Shown: positions 1 to 5,982, numbered from the stretch's first letter. The stretch is 7,600 nucleotides of DNA from Verrucomicrobiia bacterium (GCA_030424825.1 JAUHWE010000205.1:1-7600), one strand, 5' to 3'. The notes: a model not told the origin generated them from the letters alone. A program made the numbers and translations.

Positions 1-1263
1 AACCCATTTGTCCTTTCTCAGAGTGAGGTGGGTCCTTCTCAAGGCGCTCAGAACGAGGTGGTCGCGAACGGGGGATTCGGGCGATCCGGTGAGTGCGGGG
101 AGGACGTTGTAGCTATCCGGTCCTTCGGAGTCGCTTAACGGTTGATCGACCAATGCCGCCATTGTCGCCAGCAGATCCACATTGCTGATTAACTGGTCGG
201 AAACCGTGCCAGCGGGAATTTTTCCGGGCCAGCGGGCGATGAACGGAACACGATGTCCGCCTTCCCACGCCCCGAATTTGAAGCCGAGCAGATCTCCGTT
301 CAGACGATGGCCCGCTTTCCAGGCATCCTGTCCGCCGACATTGAACATGCCGCCGTTGTCGCTCGTAAAAATAACCAGGGTGTTGTCGTCGATCCCTTCC
401 TGTTTTAGCGTATCCATTATCTCGCCCACCATCCAGTCGAGTTCGTGGATGAAATCGCCATAGCGTCCGGCTTCGCTGGTTCCTTGAAAGCGCGGAGCGG
501 GAGTGAACGGATGATGAATATTGGTGGTGGAAAGAATGAGAAAGAACGGATCGTCCTTGTTGTCTCGAATCCATTCGATCGACTTCTCGGTAAGTTTCGT
601 CCCGACCTCCCGGTCTTTGTAGAGGGCGTGGGCCGCTTCGGCGCCTCCGATGTCGTCGAGTTTCCGCTTTTCGGGAAAGACTTCCGTATTCGCCCGCTTC
701 CCGTAGACGAACGGATCTTCCGGAACCAGTCCGACCACGCGATGGTTCTCTACGTACACGAATGGCGGGTGGCTGTTCACAACCGGCACGCCGAAGTAGT
801 AGTCGAATCCCAGTTCGAGGGGCCCGGGCTTGAGGTCGCCGTTCCAGTTGGGAGTATCTTCGCCGAATCCAAGGTGCCACTTGCCGATGATGGACGTCTG
901 GTAGCCCGCGCGTTTCATCACATCGGCCACGGTCGTCTGATTCGGGTCGATGAGTAGGCCGACCTTCAGGAATACCGGCGCCCAATGGTCCCCTCGAAAA
1001 GCGTATTCACCGGTAATTAGATTGTAGCGTGAAGGCGTGCATACCGCTGAAGCGGAATGGGCATCAGTGAAGCGCCGCCCTTCGGCAGCGAGCTGGTCAA
1101 TATGGGGCGTCCGAACCATGGTCGCCCCGTAGCAACCGGTGTCGCCGTAGCCAAGATCGTCGGCGAAGATGACCACTACGTTAGGAGGGGACGCGGCAGT
1201 CAAATTAAGAAGGGAGAGGCAGGAAGCAAGGAGGAGGGTGAGGGATTTGGTTGGAATTTTCAT
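1..1263 (-). CDS. Secreted type I sulfatase (arylsulfatase family), C-terminus cut by window edge
   Basis: This reading frame gives 421 residues from an ATG at 1263-1261 and is still open at the left edge, so the C-terminus is missing. It belongs to the formylglycine-dependent sulfatase family, which hydrolyses sulfate esters. Visible motifs are the metal ligands FADD (residues 33-36), the modification motif CTPSR (75-79, Cys75 becoming formylglycine), GKWHLG (127-132), IHHPF (249-253), SDNGG (301-305) and Lys329 before WEGGHRVP (333-340). The second half of the signature reads ITGEY rather than the usual LTGRY. Residues 1-24 form a signal peptide, with probable cleavage after TAA; a lipobox-like LASC ends at Cys15, but the hydrophobic stretch continues past it, so a lipoprotein is less likely. 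No Shine-Dalgarno is seen before the ATG. It is the last gene of the minus-strand cluster, 289 bases after the permease gene, and probably acts outside the cytoplasm on a sulfated sugar. The exact substrate (sulfatase subfamily) cannot be told. Confidence 0.93.
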   Translation of the reverse strand, partial: MKIPTKSLTLLLASCLSLLNLTAASPPNVVVIFADDLGYGDTGCYGATMVRTPHIDQLAAEGRRFTDAHSASAVCTPSRYNLITGEYAFRGDHWAPVFLKVGLLIDPNQTTVADVMKRAGYQTSIIGKWHLGFGEDTPNWNGDLKPGPLELGFDYYFGVPVVNSHPPFVYVENHRVVGLVPEDPFVYGKRANTEVFPEKRKLDDIGGAEAAHALYKDREVGTKLTEKSIEWIRDNKDDPFFLILSTTNIHHPFTPAPRFQGTSEAGRYGDFIHELDWMVGEIMDTLKQEGIDDNTLVIFTSDNGGMFNVGGQDAWKAGHRLNGDLLGFKFGAWEGGHRVPFIARWPGKIPAGTVSDQLISNVDLLATMAALVDQPLSDSEGPDSYNVLPALTGSPESPVRDHLVLSALRRTHLTLRKDKWV

Positions 1264-1287
1264 GGGGGTGTTGAATTTGTGATCGGG

Positions 1288-1331
1288 TCGACGGCCCGCG
1301 TTGGTTGATTCGCGGATCACAGGACCGTCGA
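1288..1331 (-). other. Possible two-step hairpin upstream of the sulfatase start
   Basis: An outer perfect 7-base inverted repeat (TCGACGG at 1288-1294, CCGTCGA at 1325-1331) encloses an inner 5-base pair (CCGCG at 1296-1300, CGCGG at 1311-1315). It lies 25 to 68 bases before the sulfatase ATG. It could be a leader-RNA stem or an operator; the unequal inner spacing makes a single stable hairpin less certain. I see no convincing promoter next to it. Confidence 0.3.
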
Positions 1332-1393
1332 TCTCTGATTTTTATGGATTAGTTGATCGGATAACGGAAGTTTAATGGAATGAATTTGTGTTG

Positions 1394-1420
1394 GAATCGC
1401 GGTATAAAGCCGCTCCTACA
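1394..1420 (-). repeat. REP-like half element (GTAGGAGCGGC type)
   Basis: Read on the minus strand this begins TGTAGGAGCGGCTTTATACC and closes with GCG, giving a small GCGG...CCGC stem. GTAGGAGCGGC followed by a short stem resembles the single-unit REP sequences found in many bacterial genomes. It sits nine bases from the larger palindrome at 1429-1509 and belongs to a different sequence family from it. There is no matching opposite half nearby. Confidence 0.45.
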
Positions 1421-1428
1421 CTTCCCAT

Positions 1429-1509
1429 CGTAGGGCTGGCATTTGCGCCATGCCGCGTATGAATTGCAAAATTTAGCCAATGCGGCGTAGCGCAAGCACT
1501 AGCCCTTCG
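1429..1509. repeat. Degenerate intergenic palindrome, same family as 4250-4331
   Basis: The arms are 28 bases each (1429-1456 and 1482-1509), complementary at 21 of 28 positions, around a 25-base loop. The left arm starts CGTAGGGCTGGC and ends ATGCCGC; the right arm starts GCGGCGTAGCGC and ends CTAGCCCTTCG. Arm length, ends and spacing match the better-preserved copy at 4250-4331, so this is an older, mutated copy. It lies between the permease stop and the sulfatase start. No T-run follows on the minus strand, so it is not a standard intrinsic terminator, though a folded RNA here could still affect read-through or mRNA stability. Confidence 0.75.
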
Positions 1510-1552
1510 AGTGAGGTCACGTCGATTGTTACCTTTATTTTGGATACGCATC

Positions 1553-2596
1553 CTATTTTGGCCGGGAAAGGAGTCTCCAAATATCAAAACGGTCAACGAG
1601 TACGCCACCGAGAATGACGAGGGCGGTGATAACTTTGCTGAAGGAGCTATCGTACCCGAGGAGGTTAACCATGTTTTGAAGGACAAGCAGCACAGTAGTT
1701 CCGAGAACAATACCAATAACGGTTCCTTCACCGCCGCGCAGACTACAGCCGCCAAGGACCGCTCCAGCGATCGCATAGAGTTCGAAGAAGTTTCCGTGAA
1801 TCGAAGGAACTACATCGGCGGTGTAAAGAGCGAAGAAGAGAGCGGAAACCGCAGCCAGCACACTGCAAATGATGTAGGCAAAGGCCATGATGAGAACGGT
1901 ATTGATTCCCGAGTAGCGAGCCGCTTGTTCATTGCGTCCTAGTGCGAGTAGGTAACGTCCGAATACCGAGAGATGGAGAAGGTAGTAGACGATTAGGCAA
2001 ATTGCGATAAAGGTGATAAAGGCCGCAGGTATTCCAAAAATCTCGCCCGTCAAGAGTCGTTCGAGCCCCTCGACATTGAATTTAGCGTCGTAGTAGCCAA
2101 TGGCTGTGTCGTGCGTCATGGTCTGAGCCAGACCTCGATATCCGAGTAGTCCGCACAGAGTAACGACGAAGGCAGGCATTCGGATTTTTGCGATAAGCCA
2201 GCCATGTAAGGATCCGACCATTACCGAAAAAAGAATGAGTACTAGAATCGCGGGAGCCCAAGGCATGCCGGGTATCCAGGCATGCGATCCTGTGAGGAAG
2301 AAGAAAAAGACCGTCCCGAAGAGAGCCATCAGCGATCCCACTGAAAGATCGATCCCGCCGGAGATGATCACCAGCCCCATTCCAAGACTGAAGATTCCGT
2401 ACATGCCTACCTGGCGAGAGAGGTTCTCCAAATTTCTGAGCGAGAGGAATCGCGATTCGATCAAGGATTGAAGGAAACCATTCGCTTCGGTATTGCGGGA
2501 AAAGAAGATTGTCCAGAATGCGACAAAGAGAAGCACTACGGCGAGACAGCCTTCTTTACGGTACTGATTGAAAAAGCGGGATAAGGGTGTGTTCAT
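1553..2596 (-). CDS. Sugar ABC transporter permease (RbsC-like, BPD_transp_2 family)
   Basis: This 347-residue inner-membrane protein has the normal length for the permease of ribose/galactose-type importers, where it forms the translocation channel. Hydrophobic segments can be followed through the sequence, for example around 17-33, 65-80, 89-101, 114-136, 188-208, 234-260, 273-283, 292-312 and 320-335. The family signature GGIDLSVGS is at 80-88, a cytoplasmic-loop motif LGRNEQAARYSGI at 219-231 resembles the coupling region facing the ATPase, and AGAVLGGCSLRGGEG is at 277-291. The ATG starts 6 bases after the ATPase stop, so the two genes are surely co-transcribed; only a weak purine stretch (ACGAG) precedes the start. 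A single permease gene implies a homodimer. The substrate is probably a monosaccharide, but the sequence does not identify which. Confidence 0.94.
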   Translation of the reverse strand: MNTPLSRFFNQYRKEGCLAVVLLFVAFWTIFFSRNTEANGFLQSLIESRFLSLRNLENLSRQVGMYGIFSLGMGLVIISGGIDLSVGSLMALFGTVFFFFLTGSHAWIPGMPWAPAILVLILFSVMVGSLHGWLIAKIRMPAFVVTLCGLLGYRGLAQTMTHDTAIGYYDAKFNVEGLERLLTGEIFGIPAAFITFIAICLIVYYLLHLSVFGRYLLALGRNEQAARYSGINTVLIMAFAYIICSVLAAVSALFFALYTADVVPSIHGNFFELYAIAGAVLGGCSLRGGEGTVIGIVLGTTVLLVLQNMVNLLGYDSSFSKVITALVILGGVLVDRFDIWRLLSRPK

Positions 2597-2602
2597 CTCG
2601 TT

Positions 2603-4108
2603 TTATGAAGCGCTCGTTGCGCCGCTCTGCTGGACGGCTAGGGTCATGATGGCTTTCTCTGAAAATTCATCCCGATTGAGGATACCTGACAAAGTCCCTT
2701 CGTGCATGACGGCAATTCGATGACTCATGCCTAGGAGTTCTTCCATATCGCTGGAGATCATCAGAATGGCACATCCCGTTTCAGCGAGACGGACGATCGC
2801 CTGATAAATCTCTTGTCTGGCCCCCATGTCAATCCCGCGTGTGGGCTCGTCAAAAATCATTACCTGAGGGGCGAGAGTCATCCATTTGGAAAGGACGACC
2901 TTTTGCTGATTTCCTCCGCTAAGACTAGACACGGGTAGTTCGGTGCTCGGAGCCTTTACGCCGAACTCCTTTAGCCATTCATCCGTTCGAACCCGTTCGG
3001 ATTTGAAATCAATGCGAGAGTGCCGGCTAAACTGACTGAGCGAATTTAGGGTCATGTTTTCCCGGATAGTCATCTCCAGTATCAATCCGCTGGCCTTGCG
3101 ATCCTCAGGGGCAAGGAAGACACCATGAGCGATCGCTTCTTTTACGCTTCCTCGGGGAAGGGGCCGCCCGTTTACGGAAATCGTCCCGGAAGGCGATGAG
3201 TCGACGCCAAACAGGGCTTGGGCAAGTTCAGATCGACCGGCCCCGACAAGACCTGCCATGCCCAGAATCTCACCGGCTCTGACCGAGAAGCTGGCCTTGC
3301 CTTGGGGCCATCTTTGGGTGCTGAAGTTCTCAACTGAAAAAACGGTTTTGGTATCAATAGGATTGCTTTTTGGATACACTTCGCTCAAGTCCCGGCCAAT
3401 CATCATAGAGATCATCCGATCCCGACTGATTTTTCCCGTTCCCAGTTCGCCCGCGTTTTCTCCGTCGCGAAGGCCAACCACTCGATCGGCGATTTCCTCG
3501 ATCTCCGACAATCGATGCGAAATGAAAATGATCGCCATACCTTGACCCTTTAGTTTCTTTATCAACTTTAAGAGTGTATCGGCTTCTTGGATAGAGAGGC
3601 TTGAAGTGGGCTCGTCTAGAATCAGAAGTTTGGCATTCATCGACAATGCCTTGGCAATTTCCACCAGCTGTTGCTGGCCGTTGGTCAGTTGGGAGACGGA
3701 AGTTCTCGGATCCAAATGCAGTCCAAGCGCTTCGAGAATGGGCAGGGCCATTTTGTGCAGCGCCCTCTGGTCTATACAGCCGAAACGCCTTGGCTCGCGA
3801 GCTAGGAAAATGTTCCCTGCGATATCGATGTTGTCGAGCAAGTTGAGTTCTTGATGAACGAAACTGATACCGAGCTGCTCTGCCGCTTTGGCCCCTCGGA
3901 TGGTTACAGGTGCACCCTCGAAATTTATTTGGCCAGTAAGCGGCGGGTGAACGCCGCCGAGAATTTTCATGAGGGTCGATTTGCCGGCTCCGTTCTCTCC
4001 AATCAGGCCGACGATTTCACCTGCCCATATTTCAAAATCAACTTTCGAAAGCGCCTGGACGACTCCGAAGGACTTCGAAATTTGGGATAATTGGAGGAGA
4101 GGGGGCAC
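2603..4108 (-). CDS. Sugar ABC transporter ATP-binding protein with two ATPase domains (RbsA/MglA-like)
   Basis: The 501-residue protein carries two fused nucleotide-binding domains, as expected for RbsA/MglA/XylG-type importers, and powers sugar uptake from the cytoplasmic face. Domain 1 has Walker A GENGAGKST (37-45), Q-loop Gln86, signature LTNGQQQ (141-147), Walker B LLILDEPT (161-168) and switch His198. Domain 2 has the family's degenerate Walker A GLVGAGRSE (286-294), which lacks the lysine, signature LSGGNQQK (396-403), Walker B VMIFDEPT (416-423), and Ser453 where domain 1 has the switch histidine. Such asymmetry is normal here and implies one main catalytic site. The start is GTG at 4108-4106; upstream in frame there is no ATG, GTG or TTG before a TAA at 4150-4148, so the GTG is well supported by homology to the usual N-terminus. 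No Shine-Dalgarno is visible. It is followed 6 bases later by the permease. Confidence 0.95.
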   Translation of the reverse strand: MPPLLQLSQISKSFGVVQALSKVDFEIWAGEIVGLIGENGAGKSTLMKILGGVHPPLTGQINFEGAPVTIRGAKAAEQLGISFVHQELNLLDNIDIAGNIFLAREPRRFGCIDQRALHKMALPILEALGLHLDPRTSVSQLTNGQQQLVEIAKALSMNAKLLILDEPTSSLSIQEADTLLKLIKKLKGQGMAIIFISHRLSEIEEIADRVVGLRDGENAGELGTGKISRDRMISMMIGRDLSEVYPKSNPIDTKTVFSVENFSTQRWPQGKASFSVRAGEILGMAGLVGAGRSELAQALFGVDSSPSGTISVNGRPLPRGSVKEAIAHGVFLAPEDRKASGLILEMTIRENMTLNSLSQFSRHSRIDFKSERVRTDEWLKEFGVKAPSTELPVSSLSGGNQQKVVLSKWMTLAPQVMIFDEPTRGIDMGARQEIYQAIVRLAETGCAILMISSDMEELLGMSHRIAVMHEGTLSGILNRDEFSEKAIMTLAVQQSGATSAS

Positions 4109-4249
4109 GAGCTGAATTATGAATTTAGAAGTAGGAATGAAGAGAAGTTAGCATCACAGTTGGCGAGTTTTAAGCCAGCGTCAACGGTTGGGGCGCTTAT
4201 CCGTTCTGGCAGAGCTCACGACCGAAGTCGATTTGGTCGGTCGCGGCTG

Positions 4250-4331
4250 CGTAGGGCTAGCGCTCGCGCTATGCCGCATAAGAAGAGTTTCGATGGGACT
4301 AACGCGGCGTAGCGCGAGCGCTAGCCCTACG
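4250..4331. repeat. Near-perfect REP/MITE-like palindrome in the importer operon
   Basis: Two 28-base arms (4250-4277 and 4304-4331) are complementary at 27 of 28 positions and enclose a 26-base loop. The left arm runs CGTAGGGCTAGCGCTC to ATGCCGC; the right arm runs GCGGCGTAGCGC to GCCCTACG. A diverged copy is at 1429-1509 in the next large gap of the same gene cluster. In RNA it would fold into a very stable hairpin just downstream of the binding-protein gene. It has no T-run on either side, so it is a repeat rather than a classic terminator. No transposase gene is present, so any movement would depend on a protein encoded elsewhere. Confidence 0.88.
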
Positions 4332-4430
4332 GCGTGTGCTTTTGTGCAGACTCTTTGACATTGAGGGGAGGCGAGAGTGCGTGTCGGGCGTAGCCTGGTT
4401 CGACTCCGCCCCACCTATTGGATTGACCTC

Positions 4431-4450
4431 CGCAGCTCGCCGAGCCCTAC
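4431..4450 (-). repeat. Short GTAGGG half element
   Basis: On the minus strand this reads GTAGGGCTCGGCGAGCTGCG, with an internal GCTC/GAGC stem. It shares the GTAGGG start with the larger palindromes in this window but has no facing partner, so it may be a lone REP unit or a remnant of a pair. Confidence 0.35.
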
Positions 4451-4472
4451 CTGCAATCATAGACAATCGACT

Positions 4473-4491
4473 GACCAATTGGAATTTGGTC
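4473..4491 (-). other. Small stem-loop at the 3' end of the binding-protein gene
   Basis: GACCAA (4473-4478) and TTGGTC (4486-4491) form a perfect 6-base stem around a 7-base loop, overlapping the last base of the TAG stop codon. No T-run follows on the minus strand, so intrinsic termination is unlikely. It may help protect the 3' end of the binding-protein message. The stem is short and could be chance. Confidence 0.25.
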
Positions 4492-5471
4492 TAGTTGGCG
4501 ATAGACGCTTTCCAGGCGTCGCATTGGGCTTTGTACTTTAGACCCTCGCCTTTGCGGAGAACTTGAGTATCGACGTAGATGATTTTGTTGCCGGGAACTC
4601 CGGCTTTGCTGGCCGTTTTCTTTTCTATTACCAGTTCGCGCAGCAACGCCATGGAATCGTATCCAAATTTATAGGGGTTTTGAGCGACGGTTCCGTATAT
4701 TTCTCCCGCATCAATCGCTTCAAGGGTTTTGGGCGCTTCATCAAAGGCGACAATCTTTACTTTCCCGAGCAAATCTGCGGCTCGAACGGCTTCGAGACAA
4801 GCGGGAGCATTGTAACTCCACAAACCGACCAGGCCCGCAATGTCGGGATGAGCGGTTAGAGTGTCTTCCGCGTTGGCCCGAGCTTTCGAAGCATCGCCTC
4901 CATCGGTTCGAAGATCGATTACCTCGACTCCGCTTCCAACGAGCGCTTCCTTGAGCCCTTGAAATCGTTCAATGGCGTTTTGCTGGTCTTTGATGCCGAC
5001 GAATACCATAATCTTGCCCCCATTGGGGAGGGCCTCCTTGACGAGTCTTCCGCATTTTCGACCGGCTTCGATGTTATCTGTCCCGAGGTAGCAGATTCGA
5101 TTGCTTTCCGGTGAGTCGCTGTCGACGCAAATTACGCGTGCATCGTCCGCCCATTCGTTAATCATACGCACTTGGTTCTTCGCGCTCGTTGGGCTGATGG
5201 CTATCCCTTTGACTCCACTGACGAGAAGATCGTCCACAATTTGCTTTTGTTTCGTAGTGGTTCCATCTCCGGCCCGGAAGAAAACTTCGATATCCTGAAA
5301 TTCCCGCTCGGCCTGCCTGGCTCCCGCCTCGGCGTAGGCCCAAAAGTCTGCCGACACGTTGGTGATGAAGCAGAGTTTGGTTTTCTTTGCGCTAGAAGAG
5401 GTATCGTTTGGTCCACTACAACCAAGAAGGGAAAGGAGTGCGATCGAGGCGATTGTTTTTAGGTATTGCAT
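4491..5471 (-). CDS. Sugar ABC transporter substrate-binding lipoprotein (periplasmic binding protein, RbsB-like)
   Basis: The 326-residue protein captures a sugar outside the cytoplasm and delivers it to the permease. Residues 1-17 are a lipoprotein signal peptide with lipobox LLGC (15-18), so Cys18 is lipidated; a short Ser-rich linker (24-28) follows. The rest is a two-lobed type I periplasmic-binding fold (Peripla_BP_4 type). Likely ligand-contact positions by family analogy are Phe43-Trp44, Asp117 and Asp119 in VICVDSDSP, Arg169 in AIERFQG, Asn221 in GLWSYNAP, Asp244 in VAFDEAP and Gln264 in TVAQNPYKFGY. An aromatic pair, polar residues and the closing Asp/Gln suggest a monosaccharide ligand. 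It is the first gene of the minus-strand cluster. The ATG at 5471-5469 fits the signal peptide, but no Shine-Dalgarno is seen. Only 58 bases separate it from an inserted repeat element. The gene is divergent from the TctA-type permease. Confidence 0.94.
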   Translation of the reverse strand: MQYLKTIASIALLSLLGCSGPNDTSSSAKKTKLCFITNVSADFWAYAEAGARQAEREFQDIEVFFRAGDGTTTKQKQIVDDLLVSGVKGIAISPTSAKNQVRMINEWADDARVICVDSDSPESNRICYLGTDNIEAGRKCGRLVKEALPNGGKIMVFVGIKDQQNAIERFQGLKEALVGSGVEVIDLRTDGGDASKARANAEDTLTAHPDIAGLVGLWSYNAPACLEAVRAADLLGKVKIVAFDEAPKTLEAIDAGEIYGTVAQNPYKFGYDSMALLRELVIEKKTASKAGVPGNKIIYVDTQVLRKGEGLKYKAQCDAWKASIAN

Positions 5472-5529
5472 AGCGATTGATGAAAGTGAAGGTCCACTAT
5501 TCTACTTAGCAGCGGTTGCATCAATAAAA

Positions 5530-5752
5530 TATTGGAGAGCGTCTAAGAGAGTGTCCCATAAGTCGATTTCACTCATTGATCGAAAGTGTAGGGCGGGGTC
5601 GTCGGAGACCCCGACCTGTCGGTGGTTGACCCGCCAATTGGGATGAATGTCGCCTCGGCGAGACGACCTACAATATAATAGTCAGGAGAATATCTGCCCA
5701 TATGGTGGTTCGATTGAGACTTTTTGGACAGTCTCTTAGACGCTCTCCAATA
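5530..5752. mobile_element. MITE-like element with 35-base terminal inverted repeats
   Basis: The left end (5530-5564) and the right end (5718-5752) are inverted copies matching at 32 of 35 positions. They start TATTGGAGAGCGTCTAAGAG and end with TGTCCCATAAGTC on the left, TGTCCAAAAAGTC on the right. At 223 bases it is too short to encode a transposase and has no supported gene, which is the definition of a miniature inverted-repeat element. Both ends carry the dinucleotide TA, compatible with TA target duplication as in IS630/mariner-type elements; this is inference. The inner part of the repeat (GAGACTGTCCAAAAAGTC) resembles insertion-sequence ends in style, but I cannot name the parent. A GTAGG palindrome occupies its centre. 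Confidence 0.8.
5587..5672. repeat. GTAGG-bounded palindrome nested inside the MITE-like element
   Basis: The ends TGTAGG (5587-5592) and CCTACA (5667-5672) are exact inverted repeats. Inside are two stems: GGGGTC/GACCCC (5595-5600 with 5607-5612) and a GTCG...CGAC unit near 5650-5666. The two halves are not copies of each other, so this looks like two REP-type units head to head. It sits centrally in the 223-base element, suggesting either insertion into it or a shared origin. Confidence 0.6.
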
Positions 5753-5763
5753 ATCAAATAATT

Positions 5764-5837
5764 TGTAGGGGCGTCGCTTGCGGCGAATGCTCAAGTGGCT
5801 AGTGCATCTAACGATGCGTTCGCCGCAGGCAACCCCC
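5764..5837. repeat. Intergenic palindrome, GTAGGGGCGTCGC family
   Basis: The left arm begins TGTAGGGGCGTCGCTTGCGG and continues to GAATGC (5790); the right arm runs GCGTTCGCCGCAGGCAACCC up to 5837. The core GCGGCGAA/TTCGCCGC pairs exactly, and the outer parts pair with a few mismatches and a small offset. A short GCAT...ATGC stem lies in the loop. It starts 12 bases after the MITE-like element ends. It differs in sequence from the other palindromes here but shares the GTAGGG edge. Confidence 0.7.
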
Positions 5838-5860
5838 CAATATTAGAAATCCGTATGATC

Positions 5861-5880
5861 CGACTTATTGAACACTCTCT
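5861..5880 (-). repeat. Third copy of the MITE-like element's inner end
   Basis: On the minus strand this reads AGAGAGTGTTCAATAAGTCG and matches the left end of the 5530-5752 element (5547-5566) at 18 of 20 positions, in the same orientation as the right end. The outer TATTGGAGAGCGTCTA part is absent here. It may mark the end of a second, overlapping element or a remnant left by imperfect excision. Confidence 0.6.
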
Positions 5881-5905
5881 CACTCTACTTTGTTAAATGT
5901 TGAAA

Positions 5906-5982
5906 GGTAGGGCAACGCCCTCCGGACGTGCCGCGTTTTTATGATCCCCCTGTACGGCATGCCCGGAGGGCGTTGCCCTACC
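5906..5982. repeat. Strong hairpin with 28-base arms upstream of the TctA gene
   Basis: The arms at 5906-5933 and 5955-5982 are complementary at 26 of 28 positions around a 21-base loop. The left arm starts GGTAGGGCAACGCCCTCCGG and ends GTGCCG; the right arm starts CGGCATGCCCGGAGGGCGTT and ends ACC. The outer 20 bases pair perfectly. It ends 85 bases before the TctA start. Since the flanking genes diverge, it is not at the 3' end of either, so a terminator role is unlikely; it is best read as another REP/MITE-type repeat that could also affect the upstream promoter region. Confidence 0.88.

Larger units (their letters stand above)
4109..4490. other. 382-base gap between binding-protein and ATPase genes, rich in inverted repeats
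   Basis: No gene is supported here. In order it contains about 110 bases of plain leader before the ATPase start, a 7-base inverted repeat (4219-4225 CGACCGA with 4237-4243 TCGGTCG), the strong palindrome at 4250-4331, about 100 bases with no clear signal, a half element at 4431-4450, and the stem-loop touching the binding-protein stop codon. The gap is much longer than the 6 bases between ATPase and permease, which fits insertion of repeats into a once tighter operon. No clear promoter for the ATPase gene was found, and none can be excluded. Confidence 0.6.

Noticed and set aside
17..61. Near-direct repeat CTCAGAgtGAGGTGG / CTCAGAacGAGGTGG spaced 30 bases apart
   Set aside because: It lies inside the sulfatase coding frame and encodes similar short segments (HLVLS and HLTLR); probably chance similarity in a coding sequence.
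445..957. Open frame of 170 codons on the plus strand, and a 290-codon minus-strand frame at 113-985
   Set aside because: Both overlap the sulfatase in other frames. The sulfatase frame carries all catalytic motifs, while these give low-complexity or Arg-rich products with no family resemblance.
1429..1509. Intrinsic terminator after the permease gene
   Set aside because: The stem is imperfect and no T-run follows in the direction of transcription.
1511..1942. Plus-strand frame of 143 codons, and a minus-strand frame at 1372-1776
   Set aside because: They overlap the permease C-terminus in other frames and the adjoining repeat; no domain or leader is visible.
4381..4420. GGTTCGACTCC resembles a tRNA or tmRNA T-arm, as if a 3' attachment-site remnant
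   Set aside because: Only two or three of the five stem pairs form, there is no CCA-type end, no upstream tRNA body and no integrase nearby.
5764..5837. TAGTGCATCTAACG resembles the end of the aadA integron attC site
   Set aside because: Only about 14 bases match, and the partner inverted boxes expected of an attC site are not in the right places. The stretch is the loop of a REP-type palindrome and there is no integrase or cassette gene.
5530..5880. CRISPR array, considered because of repeated units
   Set aside because: The repeats are inverted, unevenly spaced and of different sequence; there is no regular repeat-spacer pattern.
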